Notes under the pieces: model-generated
The model's database searches: none
The model's input: the letters and a program-made list of their open reading frames with translations, nothing else
Told to the model about the DNA's origin: nothing
Translations under genes and position numbers: made by a program
Shown: positions 20,624-31,337 of the stretch, piece after piece
Numbering within the stretch: the stretch's first letter is position 1
How the letters are laid out: each line of letters starts with the position of its first letter
NCBI GenBank assembly: GCA_963693285.1
Contig: OY848923.1
Location: 2,552,038 to 2,616,037, forward strand
DNA length: 64,000 nt
DNA from: Xestospongia muta
Taxonomy: Eukaryota > Porifera > Demospongiae > Haplosclerida > Petrosiidae
Reading direction: 5' to 3'

Positions 20624-21877
20624 ATGCTATCTGTCCTTACTTTGAGTTTTGTTGTCACTCTAGTTTATGCTAATACTGGTAGTAAGTTAGACAACTGTCC
20701 AACTACTACCTCACTACAACAATCTATAGATAACCTCACTAACTTGGTCAATGACACATTGACCAAGTCTGCTCAGAGTTGTCTAGCTAATACTGATAGC
20801 AGTAGTAATGTTGCTATCTTAGTACAATTAACAATGATGCAACAACTATTCAACTACAACCAAATGAACATGAAAGGTTGCTGTCCTGTACAGAACAGCA
20901 ATAACGATAGTAAGGCTATTGTAGAACTAAGTGAAAAGCTAAGTACAAAGATTGAAAAGACTTCAACTCGTATAGAAGAAAACGTAAAGAAAATGTTTGA
21001 TGCCAAGATAGACAAACTCACAGCTAAAGTAAATCATTTGATGACACTAACTAATATTACTGAACCCACTGACTATCCTCCTTCTCCTCTCCTACACTCC
21101 TGTCAAGAGATCAAGACTAACTGGCCTGATAGTCCTTCTGACTATTACATCATAGCTGATACTAATGGACATCCTCGTCATGTCTACTGTCACATGGAAT
21201 CACTGTGTAACTCTAGTGGAGGATGGATGAGGGTAGCCTACCTCAACATGTCTGACCCTACAGAGGAATGTCCACCTGGATTTAGACTATATAGCCAGAA
21301 TGGAATAAGAGCATGTGGACGACCAACATCACTAGGTGGTTACTGTCAATCAGTCAAGTTCCCTTCCTACAGTATTAGCTACTCTCAAGTATGTGGTCAA
21401 GTTATTGGATATCAATATGGACATGTTGATGGTATTGATCCAAGACGTTCACAAAAAAATAACCTCAATGGAGCATATGTTGATGGAGTTAGTATAACTC
21501 GTGGTAATCCTCGACAACATATCTGGACATTTATAGCTGCTCTACAAGAAAATGCTTTTACTGATGGAGGTTGGCATGAGTGTCCCTGTGCTCCTAACAG
21601 CCCTGTGACTACTCCATCTTTTACCGGTAATGACTACTTTTGTGAGTCAGGTTGTCCTGGAAACTATGAACATAATGTCTTCTACACTGATCCACTCTGG
21701 GATGGTAAACAGTGTGGACTGATAGAGAAACCCTGTTGTCTAGCTCCTGGTCTACCATGGTTTAATAAGACACTTAGCTCTCCCACTACTGACTATATAG
21801 AAATGAGAGTATGTGGAGATGAAGGAGCAGGAAATGAAGATTCTCCAGTTGCTTACTATGAGATTTATGTTAAGTGA
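20624..21877 (+). CDS. Secreted FReD-like protein, long-stalk type, 417 aa
   Basis: Intact and intronless. The signal peptide 'MLSVLTLSFVVTLVYANTG' and the 130-residue stalk are nearly identical to those of 3025, including 'GCCPVQN' and the helical 'STKIEKTSTRIEEN' part. In the conserved region the second Glu of 'SCEEI' is Gln-substituted ('SCQEI'). Loop 1 reads 'GIDPRRSQKNNLN', loop 2 'AFTDGGWHECPC', loop 3 'NYEHNVFY'. The C-terminal loop 'GDEGAGNEDSP' matches short-stalk genes rather than 3025 ('GDEISNWEDSP'), which again indicates exchange of 3' modules. Predicted secreted, multimeric and glycosylated. Confidence 0.85.
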   Translation: MLSVLTLSFVVTLVYANTGSKLDNCPTTTSLQQSIDNLTNLVNDTLTKSAQSCLANTDSSSNVAILVQLTMMQQLFNYNQMNMKGCCPVQNSNNDSKAIVELSEKLSTKIEKTSTRIEENVKKMFDAKIDKLTAKVNHLMTLTNITEPTDYPPSPLLHSCQEIKTNWPDSPSDYYIIADTNGHPRHVYCHMESLCNSSGGWMRVAYLNMSDPTEECPPGFRLYSQNGIRACGRPTSLGGYCQSVKFPSYSISYSQVCGQVIGYQYGHVDGIDPRRSQKNNLNGAYVDGVSITRGNPRQHIWTFIAALQENAFTDGGWHECPCAPNSPVTTPSFTGNDYFCESGCPGNYEHNVFYTDPLWDGKQCGLIEKPCCLAPGLPWFNKTLSSPTTDYIEMRVCGDEGAGNEDSPVAYYEIYVK

Positions 21878-23946
21878 TGAACATAATGAGAGATGTTGAG
21901 AGGAATATGTACATTATATGTTTGATATTATTTGATACAATAAAGGAAATATTTAAAGTTAAATTTAAAGAAGGAAAGGGGGAGTGCTAAAATACAATAG
22001 TTGTAGACATTGTTTCCATGGGTGTGGCTTGAATTAATTCCAACTTAATAACATTGGAATGGAAAAAATAATATCGTAGCATCTACAGAAGCCTAGTAGG
22101 ACAAGTCTGAAATTAGTATATCTCAATTCCTGCCTCAAAACATTAAATGTTAAAGTGTGTGGCCCGAGGTTCAAGAACTGCCTCATTGAGCCATACCTGT
22201 AGGTTGAACTGTCTCACTTGACTCCCTATCACTCTGTGTTACAATTTATATTGCATATTAACTCTTATATTGTAATTTACATAACTATTCCACACATTGA
22301 TCATAAAGAAGACAAAAAGACAAGATTTTTTGATTCTCTAGAGGTGGTAGAAAGGAAATAATCTTAGTCCAACTTGTCTATCACTACATTTGACATAAAA
22401 TTTATTGTTTTCTTTTCTTTTTTGTATTATATGTTAACAGAGGTAGAGATATATAATTTAGTGGTCTATTTTTGTTGACTTTATTTATTTCTCTATCATG
22501 TTTAATGCAACATTTGATGTAAACATACAAGTTTTAACTTGTTGTGCTTTAAATCCTTTAGAATAGAAAAGAGGGTAATGAAACCATTAAGTTACTATAT
22601 TTAGTAACATAATTTGAAGCTAAGTAATTTTGGCTAACATTACAAACTAAAACAAATAATTTTCATACATAATTATATCTTAGTACTAATATTGAAGAAT
22701 TGACTATACACTTGTACTATAGAAAATCCTATTTCTAGTGACTTATTACATCCCTCAAGAGATAACACAACCACTAAAGCTACATATCTCATGACCTCTT
22801 GGTCTCTTTAGGAGATATGATAACCACAAGAGATATGTATTTTTTTTCAAATTAGCCAATTAAAAAACAAACCTCCAGTGAAAATACTAGTGGGAAAGGA
22901 ATGACTAGCAAGAAGAACATTCTTCAGATACTACATAGTTGTAAATTAATAAAGACTTCACTTTGGTTACAACTGATAGTATAGATGTATTGTAGAGTAG
23001 GAGAAGCAACTAAAGAGGATTGACATAATTCATAATATCTTATTAACAGAGGAACAGAAATAGTGTTGCTAGGTTACATGATAATTAATGGTTTTATTAG
23101 TTTACTAAGCCATTTAAGCATAGGAAGTACTTTCAAAGTCTCAAAATGATATAAATTGATTAGAACATTATCTACTCTAAAATCAATCAATAAACTTTTA
23201 AGAAGTCAATTTAGTCATTATTAGCAGGTCAATGTCTCATATACTATCATAACCTCAATTCACAAAGAAATATAAGGGTATATTTTGATATTAAAAGTAA
23301 TGAACACATCAAAATATGTATAGTTGGGATATAATAAGAGAACTAAACTACCAATCACTTGAATATACTACATCAGTAAAGCTATTAAGATCACTCACAC
23401 ATTACAGTAGTAAAGATGTCAAGAAGATTAGAAGTGTGGCTATTAATAAAACTAGTATATCAAAGTACTTCAGTTACATCAAAAAATTGTACTAATGAAA
23501 TAAATGTTTGTTTATTCCCTAGTAGCAGCTGTAAAAATATACATATACCATTGCTAATCATATTATCATCCTTCAAGAAAAACAAAACTACTACAAACCT
23601 TTCCTCATGACCGCTTACCTCCTTCAAGAGATAAGATAACCACAAGCTATTGAGCCATTAACACAAGGTTAAAGACTCATTAACCTCAATTACTGAATAA
23701 AATTGCCTCCATAAACTTTCCCAGACATAACATCTCCTCTTAGGTCTTCTCAGTTACACACAAACACACCCAGTAATGGCTCACTGAAAAACATCACCCA
23801 TCACTGACAAGTAAAGCATTAAAATATTTCTTTGTACCAAACCAAAAACTATTGAGTCAACCCACAAGCAATTAACCTTGAAAACTATATGACTTCCCTC
23901 TACAAACTTTCACAGACCTAATGCCTCCATCAAAAGGGACTAAGCT
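21878..23946. other. Long intergenic spacer
   Basis: AT-rich spacer. From 22460 it belongs to the right copy of the segmental duplication, and 22620-22840 is another upstream repeat block. The stretch 23100-23650 has short ORFs without family resemblance. The elements 'ccataaactttcccagac' (23710-23727) and 'tacaaactttcacagacc' (23901-23918) lie just before the next promoter. Confidence 0.6.
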
Positions 23947-23954
23947 TATAAAAA
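23947..23954 (+). promoter_or_regulatory. TATA box of the gene at 24013
   Basis: TATAAAAA lies 66 bp before the ATG, followed by the leader 'caaaacataaaactttag' that is also present before 10271. Confidence 0.75.
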
Positions 23955-24012
23955 GAGACTTTCAAAACATAAAACTTTAGTTTACACTAGTCTGAGATAT
24001 AGAGTGTCTGCC

Positions 24013-25035
24013 ATGTACAAAATACTACTCCTTTTCATATTGGGTCTTTGTATAGAATTACTTCATGGCAATGGTGACAGTCATACTGGAGGATGTACAG
24101 CTTCTTGTACAGCTACATGTCCTATTACCACTTCTAAAGAAGGCTGTAATGACTGTAAGGGTATTGAACATAAACTCCAACAACTTGAAGCTAAACTTGA
24201 TCATTTAATGGCACGTGCAAATATTACTGATGTCTATCCTCCTTCTTCTTTACTACACTCCTGTGAGGAGATCAAGACTAACTGGCCTGATAGTCCCTCT
24301 GACTATTACATTATAGCTGATACTAATAGACATCCTCGTCATGTCTACTGTCATATGGAATCACTGTGTAACTCTAGTGGAGGATGGATGAGGGTAGCTT
24401 ATCTCAACATGTCTGACCCTACAGAGGAATGTCCATCTGGATTTAGACTATATAACCAGAATGGAATAAGAGCATGTGGACGACCAGCATCATCACCAGC
24501 TGGTTACTGTCAATCAGTCAAGTTCCCCTCCTACAGTATGAGCTACTCTCAAGTATGTGGTCAAGTTATTGGATATCAATATGGATCACCTGATGCCATT
24601 GACCATTATGGAGGATATGACATCAATGGAGCATATGTTGATGGTGTTAGTCTCACTTTTGGTAATCCTCGTCAACATATCTGGACATTTATAGCTGCTT
24701 TACAAGAGAATTATTTCCATTATGATGGTCGTCATGAGTGTCCCTGTGCTCCTAACAGTACTGTGACTGTTCCATCTTTTATTGATAGTGACTACTTTTG
24801 TGAGTCAGGTTGCCCTGGAGACTGGAAACTTAATGTCTTCTGCAATGATCCACTCTGGGATGGCCAACAATGTGGACTGATAGAGAAGGCCTGTTGTCAA
24901 GCTCCTGATCTACCATGGTTTAATAAGACACTTAACTCTACCACTACTGACAACATAGAGATGAGGGTATGTGGAGATGAAGCAACAGGAAATGAAGACT
25001 CTCCAGTTGCTTACTATGAGATTTATGTTAAGTGA
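24013..25035 (+). CDS. Secreted FReD-like protein, short-stalk type, 340 aa
   Basis: Intact and intronless. The upstream in-frame codon at 24004 is GTG, so the first ATG is 24013 ('MYKILLLFILGLC'). The signal peptide, Cys segment and stalk are almost the same as in 10271, its partner in the segmental duplication. The two proteins differ mainly in the loops: loop 1 'IDHYGGYDIN' (shorter), loop 2 'YFHYDGRHECPC', loop 3 'DWKLNVFCNDPLW' with an extra Cys. The first module has 'TNRHPRH' instead of 'TNGHPRH', and 'ECPSGF' instead of 'ECPPGF'. Predicted secreted oligomer; ligand unknown. Confidence 0.85.
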   Translation: MYKILLLFILGLCIELLHGNGDSHTGGCTASCTATCPITTSKEGCNDCKGIEHKLQQLEAKLDHLMARANITDVYPPSSLLHSCEEIKTNWPDSPSDYYIIADTNRHPRHVYCHMESLCNSSGGWMRVAYLNMSDPTEECPSGFRLYNQNGIRACGRPASSPAGYCQSVKFPSYSMSYSQVCGQVIGYQYGSPDAIDHYGGYDINGAYVDGVSLTFGNPRQHIWTFIAALQENYFHYDGRHECPCAPNSTVTVPSFIDSDYFCESGCPGDWKLNVFCNDPLWDGQQCGLIEKACCQAPDLPWFNKTLNSTTTDNIEMRVCGDEATGNEDSPVAYYEIYVK

Positions 25036-25734
25036 TGAGCACATTGATAATTGAAATATAGTACATAATTATAATAAAATATTTACATAAAATTTTGCTA
25101 ATATGATTCCTTTTTGAGACAAAAATTATAAAAACTTAACTGAAGTCACTAGTATACAGAGTGGAAGGGATGGTTTACTAAACAATAATATTGTATCATA
25201 TATCAATAGATTATCCAGACAAAAGACTAAAATTATATTTTTATTGCATGGCGTGCTTCAGTACTAGCAGTCTTATAAATGTTTTGAACCATGTAGTATG
25301 AATACGGTTATCCACCAACAATTAAAGAAGAAAGCTTCATAACTCAAGAAAAAGACACAATAAAGTGATAGCTTTCAAGATATATTATACATGACTGATA
25401 AAATGTATAAAAGTGTAGAGAAGACCCTCTGCAATAATAAAGCTTAAAAGAGTATCGTAGATTGTAGAATTGATAATATTAGTGTTTTCTCTTAAAAGGT
25501 TCTTCCCCTAATACATAATATGATATTGATGTGGTTTTCTTAATTATTAGTCATTATAAAAGTGTTAAAATAAACAATCAGTATTATGTTTGGATAATGG
25601 ATACCATATCAGTATGCTACTTCCTATGACAATACTATTTACTACAACACTTAAGACTGTGCCATCATTAAGTTAGGTTTTACAAAAAATGAATAAGTCT
25701 AATTACATGTTCTCCTGGAATAACAAGATTCAAA
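25036..25734. other. Intergenic, duplicated 3' flank
   Basis: Near-identical partner of 11309-11984. No ORF is supported. Confidence 0.6.
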
Positions 25735-26335
25735 GTTAATTGTTTGATGACACTGACTAATGTTACAAGTGGAAAAAGATGGAAAAAGAGGTGGCAATCG
25801 AAAAAAAAGTAAGTTTGACTATTACATCATAGCTGATACAAATGGACATTCTTGTTATGTCAAGTAAAATATAAGTTATTCTCAAGTATGTGGTTGAGTT
25901 ACTGGATATCAATATGAACATACAGATGCTAATTATCCTCATTCACAGAAAAAAAAAACTCAATAGAGCATATGTTAATGGTATTATATAACTCGTGGTA
26001 ATCCTCATAAACATGCCCAGACATTTATCATTGTTCTACAAGAAAACTTTTTTTGCTGTGAAGGAGGTTAGTATGAGTGCCTATGTAGTCCTAACTGTCA
26101 TGTGACTATTCCATCTTTATTGGTAATAACTACTTCTGTGAATCAGGTTGTCTTAAACATAATGTTTTGTACATGGTTAACTCTGGGATGGTAAACAATA
26201 TGGACTGATAAAGAAGACCTTTTGTCTAGCTTCAGGTCTATCATGGCTCCATAAAACACTTAACTCTTCCACTAGAGACTATAAAGAAACGAGAGTGTGG
26301 AAGATGATATCAGCAATTTGGAAGACTTCACATGA
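25735..26335 (+). pseudogene. Degraded long-stalk FReD-like relic
   Basis: Partner of the relic at 11985. Stalk text 'LMTLTNVT', then 'DYYIIADTNGHS', 'YSQVCG', 'YVNG' and 'SLIGN' pieces can be read with many indels. The 'tcaggttgtcttaaacata' stretch shows the same deletion in both relics. Confidence 0.75.
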
Positions 26336-26718
26336 TACAATTAGCCACAAATATTCAATAAAGGATCAAGGATGAGCATCCTTTTACATGGATATGTATA
26401 GATACAAGCAGGATTAATAACTAGTTCAACTAAATATTTTATAGATTGCTTATTTAAATAAGAAGTGCTGTGCTTAATACAAAACCACTAACCACTTTCT
26501 CAAGACAAGTTACACCTGTCAAGTGAGAACACTACCACAAACTCTTTTATCACGGTTTATCACATTAACATAAATTAAGTTTCTAGCCCAAGATCACACA
26601 ATCATTGCCCAACCAACAAGTAAATGAGTGTTCTTCTACAAACTTTCCCAAACCTAAAACCTCCTTCAAGGAGGATTTCTCAGTTGTTCTCAGTTTGTTG
26701 TGCCTAAAATCCTTAACT
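26336..26718. other. Intergenic spacer and upstream element
   Basis: AT-rich spacer with 'tctacaaactttcccaaacc' at 26635-26654, followed by 'cctccttcaaggagga', a short palindrome-like stretch that is also present near 20230. Confidence 0.55.
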
Positions 26719-26726
26719 TATAAAAA
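26719..26726 (+). promoter_or_regulatory. TATA box of the gene at 26793
   Basis: TATAAAAA lies 74 bp before the ATG, the spacing of the long-stalk class, followed by 'cagaagcttcagttctct'. Confidence 0.75.
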
Positions 26727-26792
26727 GACACTCACAAAACAGAAGCTTCAGTTCTCTATCTAGTCATCTAAAGAACCTTTACAGAGATAAAA

Positions 26793-28043
26793 ATGCTAAC
26801 AGTCCTTGTCTCCAGCTTTATTGTCACTCTAGTTTATGCTAATACTGGTAGTAAGTTAGACAACTGTCCAACTACTACCTCACTACAACAGTCTATAGCT
26901 AATCTCACTAACCTGGTCAATGACGCATTGTCCAAGTCTGCTCAGAGTTGTCTAGCTAATGCTGATAGTAGTAGTAATGTTGCTATCTTAGTACAATTAA
27001 CAATGATGCAACAACTATTTAACGTCAACCAAATGAATATGAGAGGTTGCTGTCCTGTACAGAACAGTAATAACGATAGTAAGGCTATTGTAGAACTCGG
27101 TGAAAAGCTAAGTACAAAAATCGAAAAGGCTTCAACACGAATAGAAGAAAACTTGAAGAAAATATTTGATGCCAAAATAGACAAACTCACAGCTAAAGTA
27201 AATCATTTGATGACATTGACTAATATTACTGAACCCACTGACTATCCTCCTTCTCCTCTCCTTAACTCCTGCGAGGAGATCAAAACTAACTGGCCTGATA
27301 GTCCCTCTGACTATTACATCATAGCTGATACTAATGGACATTCTCGTCATGTCTACTGTCATATGGAAACACTGTGTAACTCTGGAGGAGAATGGATGAG
27401 GGTAGCCTACCTTAATATGTTCGACCTTACAGAGGAATGTCCACCTGGATTTAAACTATATAACAAGAGTGGAATAAGAGCATGTGGACGACCAACATCA
27501 CTAGGTGGTTACTGTCAATCAGTCAAGTTCCCCTCCTACAGTATCAGCTACTCTCAAGTTTGTGGTCGAGTTATTGGATATCAATATGGATCACCTGATG
27601 CTATCCATCCTCATTCACAGACAAATAACCTCAATGGAGTATATGTTGATGGTGTTAGTCTTACTCATGGTAATCCTCGTCAACATATCTGGACATTTAT
27701 GGCTGCTCTACAACAGAATTCTTTTGCTAATGACGGTTTGAATGAGTGTCCCTGTGCTCCTAACAGTCTTGTGACTGTTCCATCTTTTATCAGTAATGAT
27801 TATTTCTGTGAGTCAGGCTGTCCTGGACAATTTCAAACAAATGTCTTCTACACTGATCCACTCTGGGATGGCCAACAGTGTGGACTAATAGAGAAGGCCT
27901 GTTGTCAAGATCCTGGTCTACCATGGTTCCATAAGACACTTGACTCTCCCACTACTGACTATCTAGAAATGAGAGTGTGTGGAGATGAAGTTAGCAGTTC
28001 GGAAGACTCTCCAGTCGGTTATTATGAAATTTATGTTAAATAA
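26793..28043 (+). CDS. Secreted FReD-like protein, long-stalk type, 416 aa
   Basis: Intact and intronless. Signal peptide 'MLTVLVSSFIVTLVYANTG' and the long stalk as in 3025 and 20624, with a few changes ('ANLTNLVNDALSKSAQ', 'ELGEKLSTKIEK'). 'LLNSCEEI' replaces 'LLHSCEEI', and 'LNMFDLTEEC' replaces 'LNMSDPTEEC', which removes one conserved N-glycosylation sequon. Loop 1 'IHPHSQTNNLN', loop 2 'SFANDGLNECPC', loop 3 'QFQTNVFY'; 'CCQDPGLPW' replaces 'CCQAPGLPW'. The 3' flank resembles that after 19230. Predicted secreted and multimeric. Confidence 0.85.
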   Translation: MLTVLVSSFIVTLVYANTGSKLDNCPTTTSLQQSIANLTNLVNDALSKSAQSCLANADSSSNVAILVQLTMMQQLFNVNQMNMRGCCPVQNSNNDSKAIVELGEKLSTKIEKASTRIEENLKKIFDAKIDKLTAKVNHLMTLTNITEPTDYPPSPLLNSCEEIKTNWPDSPSDYYIIADTNGHSRHVYCHMETLCNSGGEWMRVAYLNMFDLTEECPPGFKLYNKSGIRACGRPTSLGGYCQSVKFPSYSISYSQVCGRVIGYQYGSPDAIHPHSQTNNLNGVYVDGVSLTHGNPRQHIWTFMAALQQNSFANDGLNECPCAPNSLVTVPSFISNDYFCESGCPGQFQTNVFYTDPLWDGQQCGLIEKACCQDPGLPWFHKTLDSPTTDYLEMRVCGDEVSSSEDSPVGYYEIYVK

Positions 28044-28311
28044 TGAACATATTTAGAGACATTGAAGAATAAATATTACTAAAAATTTCATGTGATTTGT
28101 AAGATTTCCTTTTTAATTAAAGAAACCATTTCAATAAAAGCTGAAGTCACTAAAGTACAGTGTGGAGGTGTATAAAGCAGACAAAGACATACTGTACAAT
28201 TAATCAATAAAGTACAAGAATTTCAATCTTCCTTTTACAAGCATATGTACATATATATGTACAGGTAATTAATTGTAAGGGAACAAGCACAATCAAAATG
28301 CACTAAAGCAC

Positions 28312-28639
28312 TTAACCTCGCTGCAGTGCGCAGTGTAGATCTATACTGCAGAGTGCATATACATGTACATTTAACGTTCCACAAGGTGTGGTCAAATTAT
28401 TGATAGATCACGTGATGCACATTGCAAAGTGTTGTCAAAGCAAGTTTGCCTGTTTTTCAAAGGTTTTTCAGAGCAGTATTCTTAAGAAGTACAGAAGTTT
28501 TGCTACCGTCCACTATAGTTTAGTGACTATCAGTGCTGTGTTTGCTGAGTTAAAGCAGTTCAAAGCCATTTGTGCAGTAACAGACACACACTAACAGACT
28601 ACAGTACCCTTGCTATGTGCCCACGCACAGCGAGGTTAA
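28312..28639. mobile_element. Short inverted-repeat element with TTAA ends (MITE-like)
   Basis: The ends read 'TTAACCTCGCTG' (28312-28323) and 'CAGCGAGGTTAA' (28628-28639), perfect inverted repeats with TTAA at both extremities, the target duplication typical of piggyBac-type transposition. The corresponding 3' flank of the gene at 3025 (4470-4505, 'gtaaggcagtgcag') has no such insert, while here 'aaggcagtgcag' resumes right after the element. The inside is less AT-rich than its surroundings. It has a short ORF but no transposase. Confidence 0.65.
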
Positions 28640-29486
28640 TTAAAAGGCAGTGCAGCTTAATATTTTATAGACTGTCAGTGTTGATTTTATGTACAGACCA
28701 ATATGAGAACATGTGTTAAATCAGTAATACATTTAATAAGGAGTGTTAAATATGAACATGAAATGATAGCTATCACTATCACTATTTATCTTTGGCAACC
28801 ATGTCTATTAATTTTCTGTTACATAAAAATATCTTAAAGAAAGGTATAAGGATGGTTATAATACTCAAGGGACTATAATTTTGTTAGTCTTGATTGATTA
28901 GGATTTCTGATTTTCTTGATATTGTAATCTTTCCCTCAAGACATAAGCTTAACGCTACAGTTACAAAATTAGTAATTTGACACATCGTAACTTATAAACC
29001 AGACATTTAACACAAACCTTTACAGTGTAATCAAAATGTACTGCTATGCAGGAATAATATTGACATGATTGCTTTATGTCAGTGCAATCCTTCCAGAAAT
29101 TAATGAAATACCCACTTCATACTTTTTTATATTTCACTTCAATACAGTAGTTCAATAAAATTGACAGTTTGTTAGGACATACTATACAACATACTCACAA
29201 CTGTCTACAGTATACATAAATGACTTCATTAATGACATGACAACAGCCAAGTATTATAGTATTACAGCTATGCCCTTTATTATGCGAGTACCCTCATTGT
29301 TCTAGTCACAACTCATTTATGACCTTACATCCAAGTCTTCTACAAACTTTCCTAAACACTTCACTTACCTAAAGTCAATAATTTGCTAGAATCTGCAACT
29401 TTTAAAGCTTATAAATTACACTTGAAACAATTAAGCTTGCACAGTAGCTATTAGATGATATACATAGAGTTATCTGAACTGAAAAA
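28640..29486. other. Intergenic spacer
   Basis: AT-rich, no gene-like content. 'cttctacaaactttcctaaa' at 29338-29357 and 'ttataaattac' near 29410 look like the promoter of the broken copy that follows. Confidence 0.5.
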
Positions 29487-29604
29487 ATGATGATGGTCGC
29501 TATCTTTGGTCTTGCCATATTGCCTTAGTTCCTGTCAACAATTAAGCTTGCACAGTAGCTATTAAATGATATACATGATGTAGTGTTATCTAAACTGAGA
29601 AAAA
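29430..29604 (+). repeat. Tandem duplication of a promoter-leader segment
   Basis: 'attaagcttgcacagtagct' occurs at 29430-29449 and again at 29539-29558, each time followed by a leader and an ATG (29487 and 29604). The first ATG opens only a broken signal-peptide sequence ('gtcttgccatattgcctta'). Confidence 0.7.
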
Positions 29605-29900
29605 TGCTGCCTGTCATTATCTTAGGTCTTGCCATTGCCTTAGTTAATGTCAATGGTGACAAACATACTGGAGGATGTACAGCTACTTATACAACTACAT
29701 GTCCTATTAATCCTCCAATACCTACTTCTTGTAGTTGTAACAGTTTAGTTATTGAAAAAAGATTCAAACAACTTGATACAAAGATGAACCAGATTGAAGC
29801 AAAACTTGATCATTTAATGGCACATGTAAATATTACTGAGGAGATCAAGACTAACTGGCCTGATAGTCTGACTATTACATCATAGCTGATACTAATGGAC
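29604..29900 (+). pseudogene. FReD-like 5' fragment with deletions
   Basis: Good start ('MLPVIILGLAIALVNVNG'), Cys segment ('CTATYTTTCP') and short stalk. Then 36 bp are missing between 'NIT' and 'EEI' (in frame, losing the conserved Cys of 'SCEEI'), and a 4-bp deletion in 'DSPSDYY' shifts the frame to a stop at 29883-29885. After about 29900 the sequence changes to the promoter spacer of the next gene. The gene is therefore a truncated remnant made by the same kind of junction as at 2602. Confidence 0.8.
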
Positions 29901-30230
29901 ATACATTAGTGTAAACAGAAAAAGTCAAGTATTAAAGTATTACTTTGTACCTTAGAAAAACAAAAACTATTGAGCCAAGCCCCAAGTGATTAACCTTGAA
30001 ATATACATGAGAGTCCCTTTACAAACGTTTCATGTATACTGAAACCTGTTACCTCTCACCAGTATAGCAGTAGTCAACAAGGTTGTGACCCTATCTGTGA
30101 AAACATCATATTATCTAAACTTTCCCAAACCTAATACCTCCTTTCAAAAAGGAACTTTTGGTACCAAACAACATGAAAGTCCCTTTACAAACTTTCCCAG
30201 ACTTAATACCTCCCTAACAAGAACTCAGCT

Positions 30231-30238
30231 CATAAAAA
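30231..30238 (+). promoter_or_regulatory. TATA-like box of the gene at 30297
   Basis: CATAAAAA lies 66 bp before the ATG, the spacing of the short-stalk class, with 'caaaacataagactttag' after it and 'tacaaactttcccagac' at 30186-30202. Confidence 0.65.
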
Positions 30239-30296
30239 GAGATTTTCAAAACATAAGACTTTAGTTGATAATCTTTTGACTTAAATAGTATCTACC

Positions 30297-31337
30297 ATGT
30301 ACAAAATACTAATCTTGATATTGGGTCTTTGTATAGAATTACTTCATGGCAACGGTGACAGTCATACTGGAGGATGTACAGCTACTTGTACATCTACATG
30401 TCCAATAACTCCTCCTACATATGGTTCTTGTAGTAATGACAGTATAGCTATTGAAAAAAGATTCAAGCAACTCAATAAAAAAATGAGCCAGATTGAAGCC
30501 AAGCTTGATCGTTTAATAGCACATGCGAATATTACTGATCTCTATCCTCCTTCTTCTCTCCTCCACTCCTGTGAAGAGATCAACACTAACTGGCCTGATA
30601 GTCCCTCTGACTATTACATCATAGCTGATACTAAAGGACATCCTCGTCATGTCTACTGTCATATGGAATCACTGTGTAACTCTGGAGGAGGATGGATGAG
30701 GGTAGCCTACCTCAACATGTCTGACCCTACAGAGGAATGTCCACCTGGATTTAGACTATATAATCAGAATGGAATAAGAGCATGTGGACGACCAGCATCA
30801 TCACCAGCTGATTATTGTCAATCAATCAAGTTTTGCACATATGGTATCAGCTATTCTCAAGTATGTGGTCAACTTATTGGATATCAATATGGACATACGG
30901 ACTCTCTTTATCCTGGGCGTAATATTAATCAAGCTTATGTTGATGGTGTTAGTCTTACCCGTGGTAATCCTCGTAAACATATCTGGACATTTATGGCTGC
31001 TCTACAAGAGAACTATTTCTATAAGAATGGTATAAGTGAATGTCCCTGTGCTCCTAACAGTCCTGTGACTGTACCATCTTTTATTGGTAATGACTACTTC
31101 TGTGAGTCAGGTTGTCCAGGAGATTATGAAAGTAACGTCTTCTATACTGATCCACTCTGGGATGGTAAACAGTGTGGACTGATAGAGAAAGCCTGTTGTC
31201 TAGCTCCTGGGCTACCATGGTTTAATAAGACACTTAGCTCTCCCACTACTGACTACATAGAAATGAGAATATGTGGAGATGAAATAGGGACACCTGAAGA
31301 CTCTCCAGTAGCCTACTATGAAATCTATGTTAAGTGA
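30297..31337 (+). CDS. Secreted FReD-like protein, short-stalk type, 346 aa
   Basis: Intact and intronless. The promoter and signal peptide ('MYKILILILGLCIELLHG') are those of 10271/24013, but the Cys segment and stalk ('PITPPTYGSCSNDS', 'IEKRFKQLNKKMSQIEAKL') are of the kind seen at 62 and 15546, so the gene joins two 5' modules. It has the shortest loop 1 of the open copies ('SLYPGRNIN'). Loop 2 is 'YFYKNGISECPC', loop 3 'DYESNVFY', and the C-terminal loop 'GDEIGTPEDSP'. 'KFCTYGISY' replaces 'KFPSYSISY', adding a Cys. The 3' flank resembles that after 21877. Predicted secreted. Confidence 0.85.
   Translation: MYKILILILGLCIELLHGNGDSHTGGCTATCTSTCPITPPTYGSCSNDSIAIEKRFKQLNKKMSQIEAKLDRLIAHANITDLYPPSSLLHSCEEINTNWPDSPSDYYIIADTKGHPRHVYCHMESLCNSGGGWMRVAYLNMSDPTEECPPGFRLYNQNGIRACGRPASSPADYCQSIKFCTYGISYSQVCGQLIGYQYGHTDSLYPGRNINQAYVDGVSLTRGNPRKHIWTFMAALQENYFYKNGISECPCAPNSPVTVPSFIGNDYFCESGCPGDYESNVFYTDPLWDGKQCGLIEKACCLAPGLPWFNKTLSSPTTDYIEMRICGDEIGTPEDSPVAYYEIYVK

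Larger units (their letters stand above)
22460..26335 (+). repeat. Segmental duplication, right copy
   Basis: Partner of 8960-12600. The order is conserved: spacer, upstream repeat, promoter, gene 24013, near-identical 3' flank, relic. The right copy has extra spacer between about 22930 and 23700. Confidence 0.75.

Noticed and set aside
24004..24012. Longer N-termini for several frames (24004, 5355, 60032)
   Set aside because: These frames begin with GTG, not ATG; the first in-frame ATG was used instead.
28388..28594. 68-codon ORF inside the TTAA element
   Set aside because: Begins with a non-ATG codon, lies between the inverted ends and resembles no transposase.
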